Shown: positions 51,214-61,034, counted from the stretch's first letter. The stretch is 64,000 nt of DNA from Rhizobium lentis (GCF_014200175.1 NZ_JACHBD010000002.1:310001-374000); one strand, 5' to 3'. A program made the numbers and translations. The notes: a model not told the origin generated them from the sequence alone.

Positions 51214-52554
51214 TCAGCCTGTCGATCGAATCCGAGACGGCAGATTGATTTCGGCGATTAAACCGTGCGGCGTAGCATTTTCCAGCGTCAGCGTGCCGAA
51301 ATGGCTGTCGACGACATCTTTCACGACAGACAGGCCCAAACCGAATCCCCCGCGGTCGTTCCGCGCAGAATCCAGTTTGTAGAACGGCTGAAGGACATCG
51401 GCATGGAATTCCGGAGGTATACCGGGTCCGTCGTCGGTGACACTGATGCTGATTGATCCATCCGGTTTGACGAGAAGGACGACATTCACGTTCTGGGCAA
51501 ATTTGGTTCCGTTGTCGACGAGGTTGGCCACAGCGCGTTTGAGCGCGTGAGGTCGACATGGATAGGCGAAGCGATCAGGCCCGCGATAGGCGACTAGGTA
51601 GCCCATGTCGGTAAAATCGTTGCAGACGGTGTTTATGAGGCTTGGCAAGTCGGCTCTGAGTTGGACCTCGTTCGAGGTGTCCTTCCTGAGATAAACCAAA
51701 GTCTCCTCGACCATCAGCGTCAGGGCGTCAATGTCTGCGAGCAACGCGGTGCGCAAGGGCAGCTCGGTTGAGCGTTCGGCCCTAAGGCGCAAACGCGTCA
51801 GCGGCGTTCTCAGGTCGTGGCTGATGGCGCGCAGCGTGCGCGTGCGCGCTTCTATCATACCGTGTACACGGCTGCGCATGTCGTTCAACGACTTCGCGAG
51901 CGTGCGGACTTCCGGTGGTCCGATTTCGTCAAACGGGCGCTCGGGGCCGTCATCCGGGTCGAGGTCGCGCGCTGCCTGCGAAAACCGTTGGAGAGGCGAG
52001 GCGATCATGCGGCTGCCATACAGGGACAATAGAACGACCGGCACAAACATGGCCATGGTCGCGAGCAAATCGCTGATTTCACGATCCGTGATGCGGGAAT
52101 CGGACACGGCAGGCGGCGGCAGGAAGGCTAGAGCGCGGCGCTGATCCATGCCAACGACCAGCACTGGCTGAAGGTGGCCGGTCTCGGTCGTGGCCCGAAG
52201 CTTGGCATCGACGCCCGGCGAAAAATTGTTTTCGATTTCGAAGCGAAAATCATCTTCGTCCACCTGCAGCTCGGGGCCCTGCAGTTCAGCCGCGGAGACT
52301 TCTTCGACCTGAAGCCCGGTCCTTCTCGCAGCCTCCAGGATGGTGGTCTCTTGATCTGCGGTCTCGGCAGACCGGATCATGTCGGTAACGAACTCGATGC
52401 GCATGGCAATGGCGCGCGCCTGTGAGACGCTTTCCGGCTCCTTGATCGCGAGGTTTTCGCTGATGATGCCGAGGATCGCGAAAAGCACGACGGGCGCGAC
52501 GGCGAGCACGGCAATCTGCCGGTGGATGGAACCTGCAAAAAATCGCGCCAGCAT
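51214..52554 (-). CDS. Sensor histidine kinase (HAMP, EnvZ-like)
   Basis: 446 residues. TM1 IAVLAVAPVVLFAILGIIS, a periplasmic loop of about 130 residues, TM2 LLATMAMFVPVVLLSLYG, a HAMP region (SPLQRFSQAARDL), HisKA with RAISHDLRTPLTRLRLRAE (phospho-His), and HATPase with NLVDNGTKFA, DDGPGIPPE and GGFGLGLSVVKDVV. The long periplasmic domain suggests an envelope signal. The likely partner is the OmpR-type regulator at 54369, on the other strand beyond the MipA gene. Confidence 0.92.
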   Translation of the reverse strand: MLARFFAGSIHRQIAVLAVAPVVLFAILGIISENLAIKEPESVSQARAIAMRIEFVTDMIRSAETADQETTILEAARRTGLQVEEVSAAELQGPELQVDEDDFRFEIENNFSPGVDAKLRATTETGHLQPVLVVGMDQRRALAFLPPPAVSDSRITDREISDLLATMAMFVPVVLLSLYGSRMIASPLQRFSQAARDLDPDDGPERPFDEIGPPEVRTLAKSLNDMRSRVHGMIEARTRTLRAISHDLRTPLTRLRLRAERSTELPLRTALLADIDALTLMVEETLVYLRKDTSNEVQLRADLPSLINTVCNDFTDMGYLVAYRGPDRFAYPCRPHALKRAVANLVDNGTKFAQNVNVVLLVKPDGSISISVTDDGPGIPPEFHADVLQPFYKLDSARNDRGGFGLGLSVVKDVVDSHFGTLTLENATPHGLIAEINLPSRIRSTG

Positions 52555-52741
52555 CGTCAGCCCTTTTCATCGGCATGGCAGCAGCTGATAGCTGCCAGCC
52601 CTCATCCCCGCTTGCCGCTTCACAGTCCGCAACAGCCCGAGCGGGGGCAAATCTATGTTGCGATGGTATCAAGATGCCAGCCTGAATAATGTTTTTATTT
52701 GTTAACACTGTTGTCGGTGAGGAGCCGCTTGCAATTGGATC

Positions 52742-53080
52742 CTAACGCTGGTCCGCGAGGGTTCGAACGCGCTCCAGAAATGCGGCCCTGTCGAAAAGCG
52801 CTGCCTGCTCTGATGACGCCGCATCGATGTTCGGCAGCACAAAAGCCTGGATGTTGACCACAGGAAGGCTGGAAAGGGTTCGCACCTCGCCGATCTTTGA
52901 AGTGATGGTTACGATCACCTTGCAAAGAAGGAGTTCCAACGCGAGCTTGAGTTCCGGCATCGTGCCGACGCTCCTCACGTCGAAGCCTGTGGTTCGCAGC
53001 ACTTCGCCGGCAAGATGGGATCCGCGCTGGTCCGGGATGTAGACAAGGACAGGAGGGGCGGGATTTTCTCCGGGAATCAT
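52742..53080 (-). CDS. Small receiver-like protein without phosphorylation site
   Basis: 112 residues. VLVYIPDQRGSHLAGEVLRTTGFDVRSV and LELLLCKVIVTITSKIGEV suggest the beginning of a receiver or flavodoxin-like fold. The phospho-Asp position is replaced (VIVTITS) and no canonical Lys is seen. Start at 53080 follows CAAGAGGAATGAA; the frame is open to 53143 without a ribosome site. It is located 187 bases upstream of the sensor kinase on the same strand. Function unknown; a phosphorylation-independent partner of the two-component system is one possibility. Confidence 0.6.
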   Translation of the reverse strand: MIPGENPAPPVLVYIPDQRGSHLAGEVLRTTGFDVRSVGTMPELKLALELLLCKVIVTITSKIGEVRTLSSLPVVNIQAFVLPNIDAASSEQAALFDRAAFLERVRTLADQR

Positions 53081-53398
53081 TTCATTCCTCTTGTTGAGCC
53101 GCACTTGGCAAAGTAGGAATTTCTTTTCAAAAAGGCGTTTCATTATATTAAGAGTTGTGTCCTCGGGTGTCGCTGCGTCATCCCGATACGTTCCTTTGCG
53201 CTTGCTGAAGCACCACGCCGATGCAGGTTGCGCCTGAAGTCAGGCGAGCGTCCGCTTGTCTTGGAGCGCCAGCTCCGGTTTCGCCGATAGCGGCCGGAAA
53301 CATTTCTTAACAAGACAAAATCCATCCCAAAACGGTTTGCCTGCAGGGTGCAGCCGGTCACGGGGCGGCGAGCCTTGGAAAATACTCAGGAGCGAACT
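53081..53398. other. Divergent intergenic region before the MipA/OmpV gene
   Basis: 318 bases, no gene seen. It separates the minus-strand receiver-like gene and the plus-strand outer-membrane protein gene, and probably holds both promoters (AT-rich at 53110-53160). Confidence 0.45.
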
Positions 53399-54238
53399 TT
53401 GTCTTTAACAAAGAAGAAAATTGGTTCGATGATTTTGCCGGCGCTGGTCATGTCGCTTGTGGCGGGCAATGCTGCGGCGGCGGACCCCGGCGAATTCGGC
53501 GGTCGTGAACCGCTTGCGCCATCCAGCGAGCATTCCAGTGGGTTTCGCGGCAAGCTTCACGACTGGAATGTCGTTGTTGGAGCTGGCGCGGTTTACGGGC
53601 CGAAATTCGAGGGATCGAAAGACTTCGAGGTCATGCCGGTCCCCTTCATTTCCGCAAGCTTCTTCAACGATTACGTCCATATTGGCCCGACCGGCCTGCT
53701 GGTCGATATCTACAAGGTCGAGAATTTCAAAATCAGCGCCAAGGGCGGCATGGAATTTGGCCGCGATGAAGATGACAGCGATCATCTGAAGGGATTGGGT
53801 GATATCGATTCCGGCGCAAAAATCGGCGGCGTGATATCCTACGAGTTGGGACCGATCGAGCTCAGCGCCGGAATCGACAAGATCATCGGTGGCAGCGACG
53901 GTGTCATCGGGACATTCGGGGCGGAATATTCCCACATGGTAGGACAGTTCATCTTCTCCGCCGGCGCCTCGGCCACCTGGGCGGACAAGAATTACATGAA
54001 GTCATACTTCGGCGTCACCCCATTGCAGTCGGCAAGGTCCGGCCTTGAGGTTTATGACGCAGGCGCGGGTTTCAGGCGCATCGACCTCACGGCATCCGTC
54101 ACCTACCTGGCGTCCGAGCACTGGTTCGTCCGCGGCCAGGCCGAACTAGGCATTCTCACAGGCGACGCGCGCAACAGCCCGGTGGTTCAGAAGGAAACCC
54201 AGCCTTCGGTCATGATGTTCGTCGGCTACAAATTCTGA
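53399..54238 (+). CDS. MipA/OmpV family outer-membrane protein
   Basis: 279 residues from a TTG at 53399 (CTCAGGAGCGAAC upstream). Signal peptide with MILPALVMSLVAGNAAAA, then beta-strand-rich repeats: WNVVVGAGAVYGPKFEGSKDFEVMPVPFISASF, GGMEFGRDEDDSDHLKGLGD, FGAEYSHMVGQ, and a C-terminal aromatic SVMMFVGYKF typical of outer-membrane barrels. MipA/OmpV proteins scaffold murein enzymes or respond to envelope stress. Flanked by the sensor kinase and its probable regulator, so it is a likely target of that pair. Confidence 0.9.
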   Translation: MSLTKKKIGSMILPALVMSLVAGNAAAADPGEFGGREPLAPSSEHSSGFRGKLHDWNVVVGAGAVYGPKFEGSKDFEVMPVPFISASFFNDYVHIGPTGLLVDIYKVENFKISAKGGMEFGRDEDDSDHLKGLGDIDSGAKIGGVISYELGPIELSAGIDKIIGGSDGVIGTFGAEYSHMVGQFIFSAGASATWADKNYMKSYFGVTPLQSARSGLEVYDAGAGFRRIDLTASVTYLASEHWFVRGQAELGILTGDARNSPVVQKETQPSVMMFVGYKF

Positions 54239-54368
54239 CCTCCTCCGCTCGTTAACGTGCGAGCTGAACCGCCTGCTGGCCGCTCGCGCCGGACTGTCGG
54301 CCGGCTGCAAGTTTCGACGCAATAAAACGATGTGCACACGATTTTCTGTTAAACAGGAACTGAAGCGG

Positions 54369-55142
54369 ATGCTTTTTCAAATTCAGGCGCCGGATATGAG
54401 TAATATCGCAGTCAATTCACCCATGCAGGCATCTGTCCGAATCCTGATCGTCGAGGATGACCGCGATATTGCGGGCATGTTGATCGACCTCATTAAGGAT
54501 GCGGGCTATGCCGCCGAGGCGGTGGGTTCCGCGATGGAAATGGACCGCATCCTGAAAAAGAAGGAATTCCAGCTCATCGTCCTCGACGGCATGCTGCCGG
54601 GCGAGGATGGCTTCAGCATTTGCCGACGGATCAGATCGAGCAATACCGTTCCGATCCTGATGCTGACAGCGCTGACGAAGGAAGTCGACCGAGTGATCGG
54701 CCTCGAGCTCGGTGCCGATGACTATGTCACAAAGCCCTTCAATTCCAGAGAGCTGCTGGCAAGGATCAGGGCCCTATTGCGGCGTTCTTCTTATTCCATG
54801 CAGGTCAAGCCGATTCAGGAGGCGATGACCTTCGCCGGTTGGCGCATAGATCCCGTCAGGCGCGAACTGATCGACAGCGAGGGCGTCCATGTGTCGCTGA
54901 CGACCGCAGAATTCGATGTTCTGCTGGTGTTCTGCCAAAACCCGCGGCAGGTCATGAACCGCCAGGAAATCCTTGCCCGCACGCATGCAGGTTCCGCCGG
55001 CCCGGTCGAGCGCAGTATTGATGTGCATGTCAGCCGCGTCCGGCAAAAGATCGAGCCTGATTACAAGGAGCCGACCTTCATCAAGACGGTTCGGCTGGGC
55101 GGTTATATCTTCACGCCCGAGGTTTCCGTGGCGCGGGACTGA
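54369..55142 (+). CDS. OmpR/PhoB-type response regulator
   Basis: 257 residues. The receiver has all key residues: acidic pair in ILIVEDDRDIAG, phospho-Asp in LIVLDGMLPGEDGF, and Lys in YVTKPFNSREL. The winged-helix DNA-binding domain follows (VSLTTAEFDVLLVFC, SIDVHVSRVRQKIEP, FIKTVRLGGYIF). Start uncertain: 54369 has AGGAA 9 bases upstream; ATGs at 54330, 54396 and 54423 are alternatives. Probable partner of the kinase at 51214-52554. Confidence 0.92.
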   Translation: MLFQIQAPDMSNIAVNSPMQASVRILIVEDDRDIAGMLIDLIKDAGYAAEAVGSAMEMDRILKKKEFQLIVLDGMLPGEDGFSICRRIRSSNTVPILMLTALTKEVDRVIGLELGADDYVTKPFNSRELLARIRALLRRSSYSMQVKPIQEAMTFAGWRIDPVRRELIDSEGVHVSLTTAEFDVLLVFCQNPRQVMNRQEILARTHAGSAGPVERSIDVHVSRVRQKIEPDYKEPTFIKTVRLGGYIFTPEVSVARD

Positions 55143-55199
55143 TCAGCCGAGCGGAAGCTTGCTGGCGATGCCGCCGGGAAACGCTTCAAGCCTGTCTGC

Positions 55200-55319
55200 T
55201 CATCGCTGCTTCCAAAGCAGCCTTTCCAGCTGTTCCACAGGTACTAGGTCGGCCTGCATCATCTGTCTGATCAACGGAGCCTTCACGATTTCAGCGGCGG
55301 TCATCTCCTGACAGCGCAT
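55200..55319 (-). CDS. 39-residue hypothetical protein
   Basis: ATG at 55319 on the minus strand, preceded by GAGAAGGAGACAACC, an excellent ribosome site. The peptide MRCQEMTAAEIVKAPLIRQM continues with MQADLVPVEQLERLL and ends WKQR. It looks like a short amphipathic helical protein. Below the size limit of most gene callers; no family recognised. Convergent with the OmpR gene. Confidence 0.55.
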   Translation of the reverse strand: MRCQEMTAAEIVKAPLIRQMMQADLVPVEQLERLLWKQR

Positions 55320-55612
55320 GGTTGTCTCCTTCTCGCCCGTCTGATTAGCCGGTGCGGGAGTCAGGCGATGTCAGAACCGCGACGAAACCAAGGCGGCCGG
55401 TAAGATTTGTTCCAGATGGGCGCGCAATCCACGTCCCGTCAGCCACTGCAGCAGCGGTGTCACAACAACTCTTAACAACTCAAAATCCAAGGCAATCGCG
55501 AATCCGGATTAATGCGATCAGACGCGATCCGGAAGGAAGCTCGCGGAGCGACGTTCCACGGCCGGCGGTGATCTTGCCGCTCTGCACCGTGGCCGAAGGC
55601 AGGGCGACAAAA

Positions 55613-56782
55613 TTGATTCGACTGATGGCCATCCTGATGCTGACCCTATTGGCCGGCTGCCTGGCGCCGGACAGGATTAGCTACGGCCCGAAGGCGGCCG
55701 CCAACGCCAATATCGAAGGATTTGGCGATATCCGCACCTATGCGGACGTCGGCCGGCAGCTGCCCGATGCGCGAGCCTGGCTCGCAGTTCCGAGACGCAA
55801 GGACGTCAATTATCTCGTCCTGTCCGGCGGCGGCGCCGGAGGGGCCTTCAGCGTCGGTGCACTGAAGGCCTGGTCGGACAGGAAGGAGCGGCCGAAATTC
55901 GACATCGTCAGCGGCGTCAGCACCGGCGCGCTGATCGCGCCACTGGCTTTCCTCGGTCCGGCCTATGACGAAACGCTTGTCGATCTCTATACGAGCGGGG
56001 TCGCCAAGGAACTGGTGGACGCTGATTTTCTGCCGAAAGCGCTGCTTGGCCCGAGCCTGCTGAAGCAGGAGCCGCTGCGCCGGATGGTCGAGCGCCACCT
56101 GACGCAGGACGTCCTCGAAGAAATCGCCGTCGAACACCGCAAGGGCAGGCGCCTTCTTGTCCTGACCTCCAATCTCGATTCCCAGAGACCGGTGATCTGG
56201 AACATGGGTGCCATTGCCGACAGCGGACGGGCGGATGCGCTGAAGCTATTTCAGGACGTCATCATCGCCTCGGCGAGCATCCCGGGCGTTTTTCCGGCCG
56301 TGCTCATCAAGGTCAAGGCAGGCGGCCAGCAGTTTGAGGAGATGCACTCAGACGGCGGCTCATCATCCCAAATCCTGACGATCCCGGAGGGTTGGATGGC
56401 GAGCCCCCGTCAGGCCACATGGCCGAAGGATCTCAAGCTGAACATGTATGTCATCGTCAACAACGCCCTGATGCCGGAATTCTCGACGACTTCGAACAAT
56501 ACGCTGGCCGTCATGGCCAGGGCGAGCGCTGCCCTCATCAAGTCCCAGACCCGCAGTGCTTTGGTCGCCACCTACGTCTATGCCCAGAAGAACGGCATCC
56601 GCTTTCATGTCGCCTCGATCGACAGACAGATCCCCTACAAGATGACGGATCCCTTCAACACCAACTATATGCGCGCCGTCTACCACCTCGGCTACGCCAG
56701 GATGGCAAGCGGCAGCCTTTGGAAAGACGAGCCGCTCTTTATCGATCTCGCTGCGGCAGATCCCGATCCATCACCGCAATAG
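55613..56782 (+). CDS. Patatin-like phospholipase, predicted lipoprotein
   Basis: 389 residues from TTG 55613 (AGGGCGAC upstream; ATG at 55625 is an alternative). The N-terminus is a lipoprotein signal with lipobox LLAGC. Patatin elements follow: LSGGGAGGAFSVGAL oxyanion loop, GVSTGALIAPL (GxSxG nucleophile), and HSDGGSSS catalytic Asp. A membrane-anchored lipid hydrolase of the periplasm or outer membrane. It is followed after 41 bases by a second lipoprotein gene, probably in the same transcript. Confidence 0.88.
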   Translation: MIRLMAILMLTLLAGCLAPDRISYGPKAAANANIEGFGDIRTYADVGRQLPDARAWLAVPRRKDVNYLVLSGGGAGGAFSVGALKAWSDRKERPKFDIVSGVSTGALIAPLAFLGPAYDETLVDLYTSGVAKELVDADFLPKALLGPSLLKQEPLRRMVERHLTQDVLEEIAVEHRKGRRLLVLTSNLDSQRPVIWNMGAIADSGRADALKLFQDVIIASASIPGVFPAVLIKVKAGGQQFEEMHSDGGSSSQILTIPEGWMASPRQATWPKDLKLNMYVIVNNALMPEFSTTSNNTLAVMARASAALIKSQTRSALVATYVYAQKNGIRFHVASIDRQIPYKMTDPFNTNYMRAVYHLGYARMASGSLWKDEPLFIDLAAADPDPSPQ

Positions 56783-56823
56783 CGGCGCCTATTCCTCACA
56801 CTTTCCAACGATAGGAGAACGAA

Positions 56824-57705
56824 ATGTCACATTCTCGCGCTGATCGGGCCGTCCTTCGACGCCGTTGCCGTCCGATAGCCCCGGCGCTTCTGTCCTGCCT
56901 CGCGCTGTCGGCTGCCGCAGCTTGTACCACCGTGCCCCTGGAAGAGGCGCACACGCTGGTATCCTATGATGGCCTGATGTCGAACGATGGCAAGATCACC
57001 AAGGCGCGACTCAGGGTCGACCCGAATGATCTCGCTGCGGCTAAAACCATCTACGTCGAGTCGACGACGGTTTCGCCGAATGCGGGAGCTTCCATTAGAA
57101 AGCCTTCGGAGTCGGCTCTTGTCGCCAATGTCATCAGCCGCGCGCTCTGCGTCGGCGTCAGCGACCGTTTCCAGGTCGTCGATCGGAGGGAGAATGCCGA
57201 TGTCGTCGTTCACGCCACCGTCACCCGCATCGTGCCGACGAATGCTGCTATGGCCGGCGTGTCGACGGCGACTTCGCTCGGAGCGTCGTTCGTCATCCCG
57301 GTTCCGGTGCCTCGGCTGCCGGTGGGGCTCGGAGGCCTTGCCGTAGAGGCTGAAGCGACGACAAGAGACGGCAAGCAGGCGGGTGCGATGGTCTGGGCGA
57401 AGGGTGCCAATGCCATCACAACGAGCGCACGCGTCTCGCAAGTCGGAGACGCCTATTCGCTCGCCTCTAGCTTCGGCAGCGATTTCTCAAAGATGCTCGT
57501 CACCGGCAAGACTCCCTATAAGGGACTGCCCAAGTTCCCTTCCGCTCAGAAGATCAGGTCCAGCCTCGGTGGAAGGCCGAAATATCCGGCCTGCGAACGC
57601 TTCGGGCGGTCGCCCGGTGTCAAGGATTTCGCGGCCTCGCAGATTGGCCTGCCGCCGTCCTGGACGGACAAGCGGCCGGCGGTCGTCGGCCAGTGGTCAC
57701 CGTGA
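56824..57705 (+). CDS. DUF3313 family lipoprotein
   Basis: 293 residues. Signal with APALLSCLALSAAAACTT (lipobox AAAC), then DUF3313 pattern: LVSYDGLMSNDGKITKARLRVD, AAKTIYVESTTVSPNAG, FQVVDRRENADVVVHATVTRIVPT, GLAVEAEATTRDGKQAGAMVWAKGAN. Function unknown. Ribosome site GATAGGAGAACGAA. Second gene of a unit with the patatin lipoprotein, so it may be its partner or substrate-presenting factor (inference). Confidence 0.86.
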   Translation: MSHSRADRAVLRRRCRPIAPALLSCLALSAAAACTTVPLEEAHTLVSYDGLMSNDGKITKARLRVDPNDLAAAKTIYVESTTVSPNAGASIRKPSESALVANVISRALCVGVSDRFQVVDRRENADVVVHATVTRIVPTNAAMAGVSTATSLGASFVIPVPVPRLPVGLGGLAVEAEATTRDGKQAGAMVWAKGANAITTSARVSQVGDAYSLASSFGSDFSKMLVTGKTPYKGLPKFPSAQKIRSSLGGRPKYPACERFGRSPGVKDFAASQIGLPPSWTDKRPAVVGQWSP

Positions 57706-57766
57706 CCCGAATCTGATCCGGCATCGCGTAACCGCCCGGTATATAGAATCTCTCGTAATCCATGAC

Positions 57767-57797
57767 CGCCGACATGCCTGATGTCGGCGTTTGTTTG
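57767..57797 (+). terminator. Rho-independent terminator after the DUF3313 gene
   Basis: Nine-base perfect arms CGCCGACAT / ATGTCGGCG with a 5-base loop, then TTTGTTTG. It also lies at the convergent end of the RND operon. Confidence 0.72.
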
Positions 57798-57896
57798 TGG
57801 CCGCTCGGCTGACGAGCTTAAGAGCCTTAACCTCCACGCAGTTTCCTTCCACGGCCTGCCGTGGGAAGGGATTTCGATGGTGGACCTGCAAGAGCT

Positions 57897-60800
57897 TCAC
57901 TTTGCGAGGCTGATTTTTCCGCGTCGGGGCCTCTCGTCGTTCGGAATGCTCTCTTGTTCGGCGGTTGCCGACGAAGCCTTGGGCTGTTCTGTGCCAGTAA
58001 CCCGCCTGAGGAAGAGGAGAAAATCGTCGACGAAGGTGAAGACGACGGGGATCACCAAGAGGCTGAGAACAGTTGACGTCGTCAGGCCGCCAATCACCAC
58101 GATCGCCATCGGCTGCCGGAAGCTTGTGTCGCCACCGCTAAGGCTGAGGGCCACGGGAAGCATGCCTCCTCCCATCGCCATCGTCGTCATGACAATTGGA
58201 CGGGCCCGCTTGTGGCAGGCATCGACAAGGGCATCGAGACGTGAGGCGCCTGTGCGTCGCGACATGATCGCATACTCGACCAACAGGATGGAATTCTTCG
58301 TCACCACGCCCATCAGCATCAGCAGGCCGATGATGACAGGCATGGAGAAACTTGTTCCGGTCAGCACGAGCGGCAGAAGGGCGCCGCCGAGCGACAAGGG
58401 AAGCGCCATGAGAATTGTCAGTGGCTGGAAGAAGTCGTGAAAGAGCAGCACCAAGACGGCATAAATGCAGAAGACGCCAATGGCCATGGCGATGCCAAAG
58501 CTGTCGAAAAGGTCGGATCGGCGCTCGAGTTCGCCCTGCTCGATGAGTCTCACGCCTTGGGGCAGATTGCGAAGTGCAGGCAGGGCCTGGGCTTCACGAT
58601 AAATATCGCTCAGGACGCGACCGTTGAGTTCGACCGAAAGCACGACGTTGCGCGACCGGTCAATCCGGCTGATTTCGGACGGGCTGCTGCCGATGCTGAC
58701 GTCGGCAACCGAGTCCAGATCGACGCTGCCTCTGCTGCCGGCGACGCGCAGGCTGGCGATATCCTCGAGCATCTTTCGGTTGCTCGGATCGAAACGCACG
58801 CGAATGTCGAGCTGGCGCTGTGGCAGGTTGAGCTTGGCAAGGGCGGAGGAATAGTCGCCGCCGGTTGCGATGCGAACAGCTTCGGAGATCGATTCCGCCG
58901 TTACGCCGAGGGCTGCCGCCCGATCGAGGTCCGGAACAATCCGGATTTCGGGAGCCTGGAGCGAAGCGCTTGATGTAACCGCCCCAATTCCCGGCAGCGT
59001 CCGAAGCTGTTCTTCGAGTGCGCCGGCAGCCTTGGCGAGCTCGCCCGCGTCGTCGCTGGCGAGCGTAATATCCAGCCTGGTGCCGTTACCCCCCGCCCCC
59101 ACCTCAATCCGCGCACCGGGGAGAATGCCGAGCGCCTGCCTGATATGGTTTTCTATATCGAGCTGGGAGAGCTTTCGTTCGCCGGCCTTTTTCAGGTCCA
59201 CGACCAGGGATGCACTGGTGGTATCGACCGTCGTCGCCGAATCCAGGAGATCGCCTGATGAAACCGTTCCGACGGAGGTGAACACATGCGTCACGTCGGG
59301 TAGACGAGCGATGATGTTGGCGGCCCTTCGGGCGAGCGCATCGGTTTTTTCGATGGGCGTTCCCGGCTGCAACGTGATGGTGACCCGCGTCTGTGCATCG
59401 TCCGAAGCTGGAAGGAAGCCCGAGCCGAGGAGCGGGATGGTCGCCACCGACAGGCCAAGAAAAGCAAGGACGCAGATCGTCGTCAGCAGGCGGTGATGGA
59501 GGCAGGCTTTGACGAGGGTCATGTAGCCGCGCATGATCCGCCCATCCTTGGCCGCGATGGGATGGACCTTCATGATGTATGTCGCCATCATCGGTGTCAA
59601 AAGCCGTGCTACCAGCAGCGAGGCAAGAACGGCGACCGACGCCGTCACGCCGAACTGTCGGAAGATCAGCCCCGGAATGCCGCTCATGAACGCGGTCGGC
59701 AGGAAAACGGCGACGAGAGTCAAGGTCGTGGCGATAACGGCGAGGCCGATTTCGTCCGCCGCCTCGAGGGCCGAGCTCTTCGCCGATTTTCCCGTCTGCA
59801 TGTGGCGCGCGATGTTTTCGATTTCGACGATCGCATCGTCCACGAGGATGCCGACCACCAGCGAAAGCGCCAGCAGCGTTACCGTGTTGAGGCTGAAATC
59901 GGCGAGATACATGATGGCGAAGGTCGGAAGGACCGATAGCGGAAGCGCAATCGCCGACAGGAATGTCGCGCGCCAGTCGCGCAGGAACAGCCAGACCACG
60001 ACGATTGCCAGAATAGCGCCTTCATAAAGCATCTGCATCGAGCCGTCATAATTCTCGATGATTGGACCGACGGTGCTGTAGGCCTGGACAATATCAACAT
60101 CGGGATTGGCTCTCGCGAAGTCCTGTACCGCGGTTTCGATTGCCGCGGCGACGGCCGTATCGGAAAAGCCGTTCGAGCGTTTGATCTCGACAGCGATCAC
60201 CGGCTTTCCGTCAAGATGGGCAATTGACGAGCGATCGGCAAAGCTGTCGGTTACGGTGCCGATTTCATCAAGCCGTACCCGTGCACCGCTCGGAAGCGGA
60301 ATTGCGAGTGCCTTCAGTTCTTCAATCGAGGAGACTGCTCCGATCGTTCGGATCGTCTGCTTGGTCCCGCCGATGTCGCCTTGCCCGCCCGACGTGTCGG
60401 ATTGCACGGACCGTAATCCCGAGGAAATAGTGGCCGCGCTGATACCCAGCGAGCTCATCAGTTGCGGATCGAGATCCACATGGACTTCGCGATCGACACC
60501 GCCGACGCGGCTGACATTGCCGACGCCTGGAATGGCAAGCAGGGCTTTCGTCATATCGTTGTCGACGAACCAGGAAAGCTCCGTCTGGTCGAGCCGGGTG
60601 GAGCGCACGGCGAAGGCAATGAGCGTCGATCCTTGAATCATAGCCCTTGATATGTTCGGAGCCTGCATTGCAGGAGGCAGATCCCCACCGGCGCTGTCGA
60701 CGGCGTTGCGCACTTCGTTCAGTGCTTCCTCGCCGTCCTTTCCGATCTGGAAGGAGACGCTGATGGCGACCTTGCCGTCAGTAATCTTTGTGGTGATGTG

Positions 60801-61034
60801 GTCGAGAAGGCTGAGCGAAGCGAGTTTGTCTTCGATCTTGCGGGCGACTTCCGTCTCCAGTTGAGACGGTGCAGCGCCCTCCAGCGTGGCGCGGATCTCA
60901 ACCGTGGGAAGATCCATATCCGGAAAGTTCTGAACCGAAAGTCGCTCGAAGGCGATGAGCCCTCCTGCAGTCAGCAGGATGAAAAGGAGGACGGCGGGAA
61001 CCGGATTTCGGATGGACCATGCGGAGAAATTCAC
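57897..61034 (-). CDS. RND-family efflux permease (HAE1-like)
   Basis: 1045 residues, full length for a trimeric RND pump. The N-terminus MNFSAWSIRNPVPAVLLFIL, two large periplasmic loops and twelve membrane helices are seen. The proton-relay Asp pair lies in VVGILVDDAIVEIENIARHM (TM4). Substrates of this branch are drugs or lipophilic compounds. It overlaps the adaptor gene by 4 bases (ATGA). No outer-membrane channel gene is attached, so a shared TolC is likely. Confidence 0.95.
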   Translation of the reverse strand: MNFSAWSIRNPVPAVLLFILLTAGGLIAFERLSVQNFPDMDLPTVEIRATLEGAAPSQLETEVARKIEDKLASLSLLDHITTKITDGKVAISVSFQIGKDGEEALNEVRNAVDSAGGDLPPAMQAPNISRAMIQGSTLIAFAVRSTRLDQTELSWFVDNDMTKALLAIPGVGNVSRVGGVDREVHVDLDPQLMSSLGISAATISSGLRSVQSDTSGGQGDIGGTKQTIRTIGAVSSIEELKALAIPLPSGARVRLDEIGTVTDSFADRSSIAHLDGKPVIAVEIKRSNGFSDTAVAAAIETAVQDFARANPDVDIVQAYSTVGPIIENYDGSMQMLYEGAILAIVVVWLFLRDWRATFLSAIALPLSVLPTFAIMYLADFSLNTVTLLALSLVVGILVDDAIVEIENIARHMQTGKSAKSSALEAADEIGLAVIATTLTLVAVFLPTAFMSGIPGLIFRQFGVTASVAVLASLLVARLLTPMMATYIMKVHPIAAKDGRIMRGYMTLVKACLHHRLLTTICVLAFLGLSVATIPLLGSGFLPASDDAQTRVTITLQPGTPIEKTDALARRAANIIARLPDVTHVFTSVGTVSSGDLLDSATTVDTTSASLVVDLKKAGERKLSQLDIENHIRQALGILPGARIEVGAGGNGTRLDITLASDDAGELAKAAGALEEQLRTLPGIGAVTSSASLQAPEIRIVPDLDRAAALGVTAESISEAVRIATGGDYSSALAKLNLPQRQLDIRVRFDPSNRKMLEDIASLRVAGSRGSVDLDSVADVSIGSSPSEISRIDRSRNVVLSVELNGRVLSDIYREAQALPALRNLPQGVRLIEQGELERRSDLFDSFGIAMAIGVFCIYAVLVLLFHDFFQPLTILMALPLSLGGALLPLVLTGTSFSMPVIIGLLMLMGVVTKNSILLVEYAIMSRRTGASRLDALVDACHKRARPIVMTTMAMGGGMLPVALSLSGGDTSFRQPMAIVVIGGLTTSTVLSLLVIPVVFTFVDDFLLFLRRVTGTEQPKASSATAEQESIPNDERPRRGKISLAK

